Source: Dysidea avara (Eukaryota > Porifera > Demospongiae > Dictyoceratida > Dysideidae). From it: a stretch of DNA of 64,000 nucleotides. The notes beneath the pieces were generated by a model, which was not told the DNA's origin, did no database searches, and saw only the letters and a program-made list of their open reading frames with translations. The position numbers and the translations under genes were made by a program. This document shows positions 33,817 through 46,230 of this stretch, one piece after another; within the stretch, counting starts at the first letter, position 1; each line of letters begins with the position of its first letter. Where the stretch lies: positions 20,215,226 through 20,279,225 of the forward strand of contig NC_089276.1 in assembly GCF_963678975.1 (NCBI RefSeq), given 5' to 3'.

Positions 33817-34148
33817 CAGGGCCGCCCAGAGAAATTAAGGGGCCCAGGGCAAAGAGTTAAAGTGGGGCCCTTCACCCAAGTTGTAAGGTGAAGACCAAAA
33901 AAAAAAAAAAAAAAAAAGGTCACAACCTACTGGCAATGACAATAATTACCCAGCACCAACCATATCTCCTTATCTATAAGCTTGCTACACTGCTCCTCTG
34001 AAGAATACTGTGACTGCTCTATTAGAGTATTTAGATCTGACTGCTCTATTAGAGTATATCGATCTTTTAAACAGGTATTCAGGGGGCCCTTTTCAGGCTG
34101 GGGCCCGGGGCAAAATGCCCCAGTTGCCCCCCCCTGTGGGCGGCCCTG
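33817..34148. mobile_element. hAT-like MITE (CAGGGCC family), TSD TATAGATC
   Basis: Starts CAGGGCCGCCCAGAG, ends GGGCGGCCCTG, in the opposite orientation to the copy at 28946. Exact 8-bp TSD TATAGATC (33809-33816, 34149-34156). Carries two CTCTAWTAGAG motif units in perfect head-to-tail tandem (34011-34037, 34038-34064). Confidence 0.93.
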
Positions 34149-35365
34149 TATAGATCACATAATCAGTCAATCAATCATTGTAAACAGAATCATGATTACC
34201 GCATTCCATTGGTAAATGGCATCATAAATTTGGGAACATGCACAATGTGTACAGTTGATGACTTGATCAGTTGTACTTGTGTTTGAATATCAACATTCAC
34301 ACCCTGACATTCATGATTGCATATGGTAAAATTTCTGTATAATTCTAGCTATGATCTTATGGAGGTACTGTATTATGGTGCAGTATTTTTCTTTCTTTTA
34401 GAGATATATGTTTAGTTTGCTGTTTGCCTTTGTAGTAGGCAAACGCAACTCATGCACTCCACTTGCAGTGTGTTAAAGGCTAGTTCCCAGCCACCAATGC
34501 GCATGCAATTGACTGTAGTGCTCCAGTCTACTGTACATAAGGTCACTTATTATGTTTCAGATCAGAAAAATTAGCCTAAACGAATGCAGGTGGACAATTC
34601 ATTATTTATTACAATTTTACATACAGTGAGTGTATTTACTGAATTTACGAGAATATTTTTGTGCTGATTGTACATTACTCTGACCACACCAGCTAGATTG
34701 TCTGGTCAGTAATAGAATAATAAATATTTTAGTTATACTGAATGCGCTATTAGAGCATCTAGATCTTTCAAAGTGAAAAGGTAAAAGTCCCTGCTCTTGA
34801 CATCAGGGTTGGTCTTCAACCCATCTAGCCATCCTTTCTCTATGCCTAGCTATGTAAACAAGTTCGTTTATAATTTCTAAACAATCATTAAACACTGAGA
34901 TAATGAAATAATGGTGAATACTCATAATAGTGAGGTGGCAATGTGGATGGGTGATCTGAAAACAATAAGTGGCCTAACATAACTACCAGTAGTTGGCACA
35001 CATCCTGGCTACTGCTAGATGGGCAGATCTGAGGGCTCCCCTCTTTTGGATTTTTACTGAGAACACAATGGACCATGGTCATGGACAGGATGAGAAGCTC
35101 TTTTTACAAAGCTTTTTCATCTCCTTGATGACTGCTTTTGTCAGCCATATTGCCGGTTGAACAGATTTGTACACAACAGCTTATTTAAATGGTGTAATTC
35201 TTGAATACCATGCACACATAACCAATGATGACTAACACTACATATATTGTGTTGAAATTTACACTGTATATCATGGGGGATCTATAGCAGCATTTTTTAA
35301 CTAAAAGAAATTATTAAAAGTAGGATGAGCAAGGGAATTTAAGCCAAGGGTTTAACAGCTTAATG

Positions 35366-35838
35366 TAGTGGTGGATCGAAGGAGGGAGCACATCCCCTAT
35401 CCTCCACCCCCTCCCCCAAAATATATATATATTATATAATAAATACACAAACACACATACATGATCGAAATATTCTAATAGAGCAGTCAGTCAAATACCA
35501 TATTAAACAATAAGAATCCTCCACAGTTGCTTCAAAATTAGCATCTGCAGATGCATGGGCACACTTTAAACTGCTAACAATATTATGCAAATGAAATGCA
35601 CATGGTCCTGTGTATGCCATTCTTTAGGTTTATTTATAGCTAACTGAATTATACTAGTGACTGTCACTTATCATTTAGATATTTGTATACAAAACTGCTC
35701 TAAATCAAAATTTTCAGACCTGAATTACATGAAAATAACTTTTTGCTTCTAGTGGCACAGCCCCAGACCTCATACTCTATATACTTACTGCACTAGTGCA
35801 CCCCCTTGCCAAACCTAGGCTGCATGGATCTGCTCCTG
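35366..35838. mobile_element. Probable degraded MITE related to the GGATC-CAGG family
   Basis: Left end near AGTGGTGGATCGAAGG, right end near GCATGGATCTGCTCCTG, roughly inverted. No clean TSD. Contains the motif at 35463-35489. Confidence 0.4.
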
Positions 35839-36148
35839 TAATTCGAATTTACTGGACAGGCAGCTCTCGCTGATTTTTCCAGGGGACCAGCTCAAAAGTT
35901 ACATACTTATATATACACAAATTTACATAATGTTGAAGGCTCTTAAACTGTATGGAAAAGTACAATTGCTCCCTGATAACATGATTACGATGTGTTATAC
36001 CATAGATATCTATGGTTATACATATACACAAATGTTTGATCAACTACCTGTTTCAGCTCTTTATTGTAACAGTCTTTACTTTAAAAACCTGGTGCAATAT
36101 TCCATTGGGGGTTCTGTTATATTTTCCTCAACAAAGAAGAGCCATTAT

Positions 36149-37054
36149 CAGAGGCGTAGCTAAGGGGGGGCATTTGCCCCCCCATCACTAGCTAAATGAT
36201 TTTTTTTTAACCTTCGTCACAAGTTTACCAGTATTAAACTGACACGCAAATGACTGTAAATTATGTACACTACTACGCGGTATCACCAGGGGTTGCTAGT
36301 GAATGCGCACACACAACATTCAATTCGCTGTTGAATCCATCGAACGAAAATATTAGAGACATACTTCTATATTTAGCCTAGATAACTCGCGTGATAGAAC
36401 ATTTTTGAATCTAAAAAGAGTGACCCGCTTCTCCGCGGCAGGAGTCACAACTCACAAGTGACAAAGGAGATCAGATGACGCTACGAACCTACTGCCTACG
36501 AGGTGATAAAGTGTTAGCTAAATAAATGTAGCCACCAAGTTTATTTTATCGAGTCAATCACACTGGACCTTTGTACGTACGGCAGTGCAGTCTGTTTTTA
36601 CTTTGTCAGTCAGTCAGGTGGATCAGTCAAGCTTACAAGTTCTGATAGCAAGACAGGTGGGATTTCGTGCAATACATGGCTTTTGAATTTCGCCGAGTGA
36701 AGTGAGTGAATACGTCATCCTGTCAGCGGAGTTCTAGGACTGCAGCACAGGCTGTGGCTAACGTAAAGTAACTTGTATTTGCACTGAAGTATTAACTCTA
36801 CCGGACTGTGGATGAATTTGTTGGAGTACAGTTGTGGCACGTGCGATGATGCTCAACGAATATATCTACCTCGATTGGAAGCAGTCAGTGCTGAAGTAGT
36901 TACGTAGCTAGTTATTTAGGTTGTAATAATACAACACCGTATGTTGGCTAGCCCACCATTGGGTCATTAGCCGTTTTTGCAATCATGAATGATTTTGAGT
37001 GTTTTGTGGGGGCATGCCTGCCCCTCCATCACCTTCTGGCTAGCTACGCCCCTG
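36149..37054. mobile_element. hAT-like element (CAGRGGCGTAGC family), TSD GCCATTAT
   Basis: Left end CAGAGGCGTAGCTAAGG, right end CTAGCTACGCCCCTG, exact 8-bp TSD GCCATTAT (36141-36148, 37055-37062). 906 bp, no transposase frame. The left end has GGCATTTGCCC and the CCATCAC word, as in the 27659 copy. Confidence 0.92.
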
Positions 37055-37125
37055 GCCATTATATAAAGCACTGTTGATATAGTCAACTTAAGAGCATGCA
37101 CAAACTGTACAATATAAACACCAGG

Positions 37126-37424
37126 GATGGCTCCAGGTTTTAAAAGGGGGGTGAACCAGGGTAGAAAGAGGTTATATATAGCATACAAAGGACCATCTAC
37201 ACTTCTAAATTCTAGCAGCTATATATAGCTGATTAAGTGTGCCCATGGAATGGTGCTGCGTTTTATATAATACTCAGCAATATGACTGGAAGATTCTTAA
37301 TGGTGTTACAGGTGGTGACTGTTCTATTAGAGTATTTGACTGATTGCTCTATTAGAGTATCTCCATTTGCATAATTTTATTTCACGTTCTCCTCCTGCCC
37401 TGTGCCCCCCTTAAATCCACCATG
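37126..37424. mobile_element. Probable degraded MITE with two motif copies
   Basis: CAGGGATGGCTCCAGG at the left and AAATCCACCATG at the right are weakly inverted. Two motif copies at 37316-37337 and 37341-37366. It abuts the MULE-like element. Confidence 0.4.
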
Positions 37425-37433
37425 AAAATTCCA

Positions 37434-38582
37434 GGGTAAGTAGAATTCTAGGAAAACGGAAACGACCAACGGAAAATGCCTGATGAAGGTTATTATCTCA
37501 ATATACGGGTTAGATTTTACAGCATGATGCTTCTTTGTAACATTGTAGGACCCTCCGTACTGTTCCGCTAAAATGATCGAAACTCTCTAATAGAGCAGTC
37601 ACAGAATGTTTTGCAAACCATGTATCTCACCAGGGGCCTTTTAGTATTGAAAGCTTGTGAATCATTGTACTATAGCTGGCAACCCTCAGCCTCTTCATTG
37701 GAGTCACCTCAGCCTGACACTGTATCTACCACCTACCTAACTTTTATCTTGACAAGGAACATCTTTATGTAAACACTGTCAATTGATTAGAATACTTTGT
37801 AAATCACTTCATTCTTAATTGTTGAATCTTTTGTATGGTTTCAAGGAGTATAGTTATTTCAGTTTTTTTTTTCTCCTTTCTGCAACTTTTCAAACACACC
37901 TTAAGTAGCTAATGTCTTAGTATCTAATGTCTTTGAGCAAGCTGTAGGACCAGGTGTCTTACAGACCTTCAGCACTTGTGCTGTAAAGCTTTAATGAAAA
38001 AAAATTAAATAGAGTGTTGATGATATAGCTAGTGTGTGTCATATGAGACCAGCCATGCACGTCTTGGAGATGACAAGCAAGCTAACAGCATACCTTATCA
38101 TACATAACTCTTATCAGGAAGTTGCATGTAAGTGCATAGCCTATATAGACACTGTCTTCAGTCTATATAATTAGAATACTTCACAAACTTCTTCAAGCAT
38201 GTTTCAGTGTTGAATCTTTTAAAATGTTTATAGTTTTAAAGGAACAGTTAACAGTCAGTGTTGATGACTTAGCTAGTCTACATACCTAATCTTTGCCAGC
38301 CATATCATTCACAGGTTTAAAGCAGGTCCGCATAGTTTACAAAAACATTCTTGACTGTTCTAGTAGAGTATTTTAATGCACGGTGACTGCTCTATTAGAG
38401 AGTTTCAATCGCTTTAGCGGAACAGTACGAAAGGGTCCAACAATGTTACCAAGAAGCATCATGCTGTAAAATCTAACCCGTATATTGACATGATAACCTT
38501 CATCAGGCATTTTCCGTTGGCCGTTTCCGTTCCCGCTTTCCGTTTCCGTTCCGTTCCCGTTTTCCTAGAATTCTACTTACCC
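37434..38582. mobile_element. Mutator-like (MULE) non-autonomous element, long TIRs, 9-bp TSD
   Basis: The outer ~170 bp at each end are inverted repeats (left from GGGTAAGTAGAATTCTAGG; right ending CCTAGAATTCTACTTACCC). They are flanked by an exact 9-bp TSD AAAATTCCA (37425-37433, 38583-38591). Long TIRs with a 9-bp TSD are the mark of Mutator-type elements. The inner edge of each TIR carries the CTCTAWTAGAG motif (37575-37601, 38384-38410). The middle holds two diverged copies of a ~250-bp segment (about 37730-37900 and 38080-38240). No transposase. Confidence 0.9.
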
Positions 38583-38591
38583 AAAATTCCA

Positions 38592-40026
38592 TTAGCTATT
38601 TGTTTGAGTTTAACTAGATAAATTGCTGACTGGATATAGATAGCTCTACAAGTGTGACAGCTCTATGGAAGTCATAATCATAAACCAATACCAACTATTT
38701 TGACAACTCTTTGTTGTCTTAAAGATAGCAAAGTAAATCATAATTTTTGATTTTAATTCTACTACAGTGCCATACAAAAAACTGGACACAGTGGCTATAG
38801 TTTCAGTACTAAGTGTGAGAATGCAAAAAATTTGCATATCATATCTTTTGCTGGATCCCTCTAACAATAAAGTACTATTGTGTGAGTAGCTGATTTGGTA
38901 TTATACCTTGCATGGTCCATTCTTGCAGACTGTAGTAAAGAAGATGATTAACTATAGAGTGAATAGGTGTTAAACTGATGATCAACAATTGTATCAGACA
39001 AATCATATTTTACCATAATTATTTCGGCATTGTGCTAGTGTTGCTCAAATAAGGAAGTATAAACACAGCTGTATATTGCTAAGCTGCATTAGAAAATCTT
39101 GTAGATGATAGTAATACTTGCTCTGGTGTTCATGATCATTTCAACCATTGTTATATATAGCACAGTGATAGGTAGGCATTACACTTGAGACATAATTCCT
39201 AGTGAAGTTATTATAATGCCAGAATAGTAGATAATAAGGTATGGCTTCTGGTAGTTATAATTATACACTTAGAAACAGGAACTTTTGCAGTAATACATGT
39301 ACCTTGGCTGCCAGTTGGTCTCTTTATTGAGGGAAAGTATTATGTTTATGTGATGTGGCCACTGGCCTAATCTTATTAGTAAGGTGGCTTAATTACATTA
39401 ATGTAATAATGGAATGGAAAGCACATCTGAACTTGCCGATAAGGTGGTCTCATTACTGAGGTGGCCACTAAATGAAATTTCACTGTACTTCAAAGAATTG
39501 CATCATTAGCCAGTGATTGCAATTTGACTTGAAGTTCTTTATAAAAAAATCATGTGTACCATTAGTATTCTCATTATTACTCTGTAGCTACTACTTGAAC
39601 ATACATTAAATTTAGTTGTTGTGTGTGATTTAATCTCCTTTCTTTCTAATCATGTTGAATTGTTGCTGGGTGACACAAGCAGATGAACTTTTGTACCAAT
39701 CAGTGTAGATATGTACATGGCAAGCTAGAGAATTGGTGACTTTAAACAGTATTTTTTGTGGGTGGGAAACAGTGAGAAAGATGCTGGCAAATGCTGTGGC
39801 AAAATTGACTACATGAACTCTACAAATGATCACATTGGCCATACCTCCATCTTGACTTAGCCCACCCATCCAAAACACTACATGGGCTATAATACCTGTA
39901 TATTTCGGTTTCGCTTGGAGGGTAAAATTAATTGTAATGGTACAATTAAATAAAATGTCAGACTCAACTCATTACAAATAAAATAAGAAGTATTTACATG
40001 TTGTTGTGATAATATAATTATAATAA
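38592..40026. other. Region 3' of the RPTP gene, no gene
   Basis: Contains the MITE fragment at 39358-39487 and otherwise anonymous AT-rich sequence. I could not place the RPTP polyadenylation signal with confidence. Confidence 0.55.
39358..39487. mobile_element. Fragment of the CAGTGAAA MITE family
   Basis: Right end AGTGGCCAC...TTTCACTGTA-type sequence matching the terminus of the 3847 element in reverse, with GGTGGTCTCATTACTGAGG inside (given in part). The left end is degraded. Confidence 0.55.
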
Positions 40027-43000
40027 CTACACATTAGAGTGTTGCATATAGTCGACATCTGAAGAGCTGAAAGTGTGTGCAGAGATGAGCACTTCACTAC
40101 CATAATAAGGTAGTTTGGAGTGGGAGTGAGCAGGAGCAGGTGATGGACCATTCCTATTGAACAAATCTGATCCCACGTACTCCACTAGAGCATCATACAA
40201 GAACCGATACTGTTCCTATGGAGAGAAACAACAAACAATTTAAACACTGTGATGTAACTGTAACACAATATGTGACCGGATTTGCGAAAAGGTACCTTTT
40301 TCACACATTTGACATATCAGCAAACAAAATGATGTAACACTTGACTCCTTATACTGATTAACTTGCTCTTAGTATCAAATTGTAGCCAGATACTGTAGCT
40401 ACATGCAGTATAAATTGCAAGCAATTATATGCAATGATCAAAAAGTTATGAAGCTTTAAAGTTCACAAAATGGGTCAAATTTTGTGTGTGAAAAAGGTAC
40501 CTTTTCGCAAATCCGGTCACATATATATTGAGTAATGACTGCACACCCAAAATTTCTGACATACGCATATAGCTAAAAGCTCTTGTAGGAGTAAAGAACT
40601 AATGTATACTAATACTTACCATAGTTTGTACCATGGCTGCTCGTTGTATTCGGAGAACCTTGACTGCTTGAAACACGTTAGCTGTTCCCTCAATCTTCAA
40701 CTGATCTAACAACACTCGAAGAGCAACAAACACTCCAGTAACAGCAACACCAGCTCTGTTGTGATATAGTGTATGGTGAAAAGAGTTCAGTACAATGGAG
40801 AACAATAGATGTTAGCACTCACTTGCAATGTACAGTGATTGGGTCAGTGGTTTTCAATGATCGGTACATTTTGTTTACTTCTTCCATCAGATCAATTAGG
40901 GGTAGTCCTGAACTGGGTACCCCAACTTCAGGCCAGCCCAGAAACTGGAAATGTCTAACTACATGAGTCTCCTTGCTCTACAACGAAGACAAAAAAAATG
41001 ATACAAATTCTCCTACATGCATGCATGGCACACACCAACACAGACTTACATACGTACGCACTAATGAGCGTATGCGCAACAAAAGCAAAGCCAAAGCCTC
41101 TGGCACCCATGTGAAACACAGCTATTACCGCCCAGCAAACCAGCACTGGGATGCCTGTGCACTACTCAGGCACTTGAGTCTTGTGCAGGCAAATTCTCCT
41201 GGGGCAGGACTAGTAAGTAACCCACAGGGGGGCTGTCCAGAGACAGAGAGGTCGAGGACCCAAAGTTCTACAACAGCCTCAACACCGCTAAGTGAGGCAA
41301 GGACAGTTGAATATTTGCTTCCCCAAATAAACACCAGGTACCCATTGATGTTACAGCTGGGTGAACTACTTTCCCAGTTGACAACAGGCCACTAGGTACC
41401 CAATTAAACAGCTGGGTAGACCAGAGCAATGTGACTCAAGTTTCTTGCTCAAGGAAACAACACCAATTTGGCATAACCAAGCATTGATCGTGGGACCTTT
41501 TGATTATCAGGCCAATGCTCTAGTCACTTGGCTATGCTACTACACACGTGTGTGTGCATGCGTGAGAGCACGTGCGCGTGGGCACACACACACTTTATCT
41601 GCAAACCAATCTTGACCTATTCTACTCAACAAACTCACAATGTAGTCTGTTAGTTTAAATTCACGGTAGGTATAATCAGCTGAATGACGTTCGGTAGTTG
41701 GTTCCACAGACAAGTCACCATAATCTTTAATTCTGTCTACCGGCCAGTATCTCTCCACACCTCTTTCCATCACCATGACAACAATTGGAGAACGACGTTC
41801 CCACAACATTCTCCAGAAGTCAATTACAGTCACAGGTAGTGGAGACTGAGCAGCTATGAACATGTTCTTACTGAAGTATCCCTACACATATAGAGATGAA
41901 AGGAGGATTACCACACATGTGGAATACAAATATAGTAGATACATTGATGGATAACACAGACACTAGATCTCCAGTCCCAGGGAGTGGAGACTAGGTGGCC
42001 ATAAACATATCACAAAGTTTGAAATACATAATACAAATATGGAACACAAGTTGATGTGCACCTTAGATGCTAGACCCCCCTAGCTGACTGGCCATTTAAA
42101 CTAAGCAATTGGCAAATATGTATGAGAGTTCAATTACAGTAAACATAATACAAAAGGACATATTGTAAGTACCCATTACTACTACAGCAAAATCTTTCGA
42201 CAAGGTTCCATCCCATACACAGCAAATAGTGTACGTATTGAAATTCATTGCCCTGCTCACATTAATGTAGCTGCCATTGATGTAATCAGAGCAATCTTCT
42301 CCAGGTATAGCCTTCAATACTACCCTACTGGTCTCATCTGTATAATAACAATGAATATGATTGAGGTGAGACTATATGGAGACAGTGGACATTGGAGACT
42401 CAGACAAAATTAATGCTATAAATAGTTTAAATTTAAATTCCTTACATGGTAATACATTGACATATCTATTCTTCTCTTTATTAGCAGGTTTCTTGGCTGC
42501 TAGTAATTGTTGAGGGTCAGCCTTCTCCAGTGCAAGTCTCTGTAGTTAGTAGACAAGTATATATAGCCCATCATTTAATAGGAGAATACATGACTCCAAC
42601 AGACAATAATTACACATTGTGTTGAGTCTACATGTCTCTATTTAAATATTCTCTGAAAATGTCCTCATGTAAGCTGATACCCTCAAAAGCTATAGAATTT
42701 TAGTTCACATGGTATGTACCTTGAATTCTTCTTCTAAACGTGATGACCCATCTGTGATCTGGTTGAGTTTCTCCACATGATCAGGTAACTCTACTGCTGT
42801 ACGTTCAGTATCACCACACACTATTGCTTCTGCTACTGCCTCATACGTGAAGAAGTATTGTTCCTATAGTGTGATGACAAATTGTACACATCACATCACA
42901 CAGACAGACAGACACACTACACATACCTCATGTTGTACCATATATGGACGTTGAGAACGTAACAGGTTCACATGCCCATATATGTCAATGGTGGTTTGTC

Positions 43001-46000
43001 CTTCTCTCAACCTATGCAGGGCACTATCAATCACAATGTAACATCCAGTCCTGCCTACTCCAGCACTACAATGGACCACGGTGGGACCAGTGTCTTCAGG
43101 TAGTGCCATACAATGTAACTGTACACGACGGACAAACATCAACATTGTAGTGGTGACATTGGGGACACCATGATCTGGCCATGAAATGAAGTGAAACTGA
43201 GTAACCGTCCTTACTTCATTGGGAGAACCAAGCTGAAATACAGAAGAACACATCATAGTCAAGTTTGCAAGGATAAAATGACATCTCTAATTCTTGTTTT
43301 ACAATGTGATATATGTACCTTAGAAAGTCTGAAAATCCTAATGGCATAGTCAGCAAAGTAGGTGGAGTCAAGGAGTTTTACTTGTATGACACCACCAAAT
43401 GTCGTGGCTGATTCACCTCGTTCTGGCCAGTATTGGTGACACTTAGGTCGGTCCCCCTCCTCTAGTCTTGTCAACATCACTATCACACTGCTACGCTGTT
43501 CCCACATCATACGCCAGAAATCTGCCACCGTAGATACTAGCGGACCTGTGAAGCAAATAATTATAAAAACCCATTTAAATACATAAAGAAATCTTTAAAT
43601 ATAGAGTCCTATAGTTTACCTTGTGTGGCTATGTATCCCCTGTGTTTCATGTGACCCTAATAGGTTAGTGAAATATTATGATCACAGGTAGAATACAGTG
43701 AGGATATTCCTTACATCACAGTAACTGGCGTTGATATAGTCTGACCCTGGAACATGTTTAACTGCAGACAACTTGACCCGAGAATGATCATCTACAGGCA
43801 CACAATAGTGACATTACAGACTTATGGTTGGCAAGTGTGCATATGTGAATGCAGACACACAGCACAGAAAAGTTATGGCACACACAGTCTACACTACACT
43901 TACATGGTAGAATATTGTTGTATCTGTTCTTAGCAAAGTTGTAGTCCAGCATGGAATTATCAATTGTGAACTCTCCAGAACTGTCCATTAATGACTACAA
44001 AAATGGCAAACACAATGTATAGATCTGGTACAGCAACAGAACCTCAAATTCATTGCAATCAGAAAACTTTAATGCAAGAACCAATAAAGTAATCATAATA
44101 AATACAATCCAGCAAATATACCCAATACAGAGTATAACTCACAGCAAACTCTTCAATGAACAATTGTCTCTCACACTCTTCTAATACGCTTAGTTTGTGT
44201 AGGAACCCATCAACTGGTATGGGAGGATGGCTCTCTAGTTCTGGCATCTGAATAATAGACCGGCGTTGTTCAATTGGGTCAACCAGTTTCTTCTTCTTTG
44301 ATGACCGTGTTGATACTGTCCTGTCCAGTTGCAAAGAGTTGATGGATGACCTGAGCGAACCAGCTCTCTCAAATGCTCCCAGCTCTTCTTTCTCCTTCTT
44401 CTCTTGAGGATGTCTACAGGATCATTATAATAATTATGTTGATATTGAATATAACACTAGTAAACCCCAAGGCCACTTTTTTTTTATAAATACCACATAT
44501 TTATTTGGAGATCAATCAACTCAATTTTTTATTTAACCATACTAATTACATATCAATCAATCATCTCACTTTGATCCACACATCATACAGCAGATCAACA
44601 GAATAATTGCAGTCAAGATGATCACAACAATCACAGCGGCCACAGCAGCTATGATGATGAACAACAACATTTCATCGTCTTCAGAACTGTCATCTTTACG
44701 AGGCTCAGTACCTGGTGGAACAACAACATTTATATCTAACATGTGAACACTTTACGACTTTCCAATTTTTTTTTGTCTTGCTCAACAGAAATGCATAACA
44801 GTGAAACCCCATCAAAGCAGACACTTCTACATGTAAATGCCTTGAAAATCAAGCTACACCTCTACATCAGAAGACCTCACTATAATAAGGATGTTACTGA
44901 GGGAATAGCCTGAAACAGATGGCTCCCAATGTACGTGCACTAGAATACATCATAACAATGTGTACTGTATTTGCTGCATCACTACCCAAGGGTATTGTGT
45001 ATTACACTGCAAACAACTTACTGATGATGGTTGGTGTTGAGAAATGTAATTCCTGACCCTATTATGAAATAGAACAACATGATTTAGGCACTTCACAGTA
45101 CAACAGTTGTACATACTTGTGCTTGCATTAATGCCACTGCTATTTCATAATCCTTGTCAGCTCCCAGTGGGTAATTCTCATATCCACCATATTCCCTTCC
45201 ATCACCAACAACAAAACCATCATTGTTGAAGTCAGCAGAGCTGATCATGGCTGCAATGTATGCAGACACAGGGGTATAGCTATCTTGACGTTTAGTTCTA
45301 TTATTAGACAAGTTTTCCCTAACACTCCGTGTACTGTCAATTAGTTCTTGAAGAGTGTAAGCATCCAGTGATTTTAATGGGTCCAAGACAGCTCCTGAAT
45401 CATTTAGTATCACTTGTTGTACTATGACCAGATACTGATGGGACCTATTATGGAATAACAAAAAGTTCACTTAATTAATAATTACTTTATGTACACTCAT
45501 ATGGCTGCCTGTGTTTTGCCTGATTTTTTGTCTTGTACTTATGAATTATCAACCTAATTTTATAATTATTGCTAGGGTTCTGTTTAAAATCGTAATATGA
45601 CTAAATTACAACTTTCTATTCATAAGTCTAGCACAAGAACTTACTCATGGGCAGAACACTGAGATGAAATAACTTCTAAACTTGCTGATTCCGTTCCAAC
45701 TTCAGCTGTAAATGTTGGAACTGTAGTGAAAAATAAAATAAATAGTTACCTGTAGTACAGAACAAACTGCTAATAGTAGCACAGTAATTTCATGTACACA
45801 AGTTTTAATAAGCATTGTACTCACTATCACAAGGTGTTTGCTGCTGTACACTAACTGTTTCTCCAGGCCCAGCGATGGTATAACCAGTCACTGATACAGT
45901 GTGCAGGACTCCTGGCTGTAGTCTCATACAAGTGTAGTGTGGTAGAGATGAGTTCACTGGCTGCTGAGAGCTGCCACACTTCACTGAGTACACTGTTATT

Positions 46001-46145
46001 GCACCATTAGGATTGTTTGGGGGACCCCACGTGATGGATATCTCAGTGGGAAGGATTGTAGTAGTTCTGACATTAGTAGGTGCACTAGGTGCTATAGGGG
46101 ATGAATAGAATATGTATTTACTTTATTGGAAAGTACGTGCATGTG

Positions 46146-46230
<85 letters not shown>

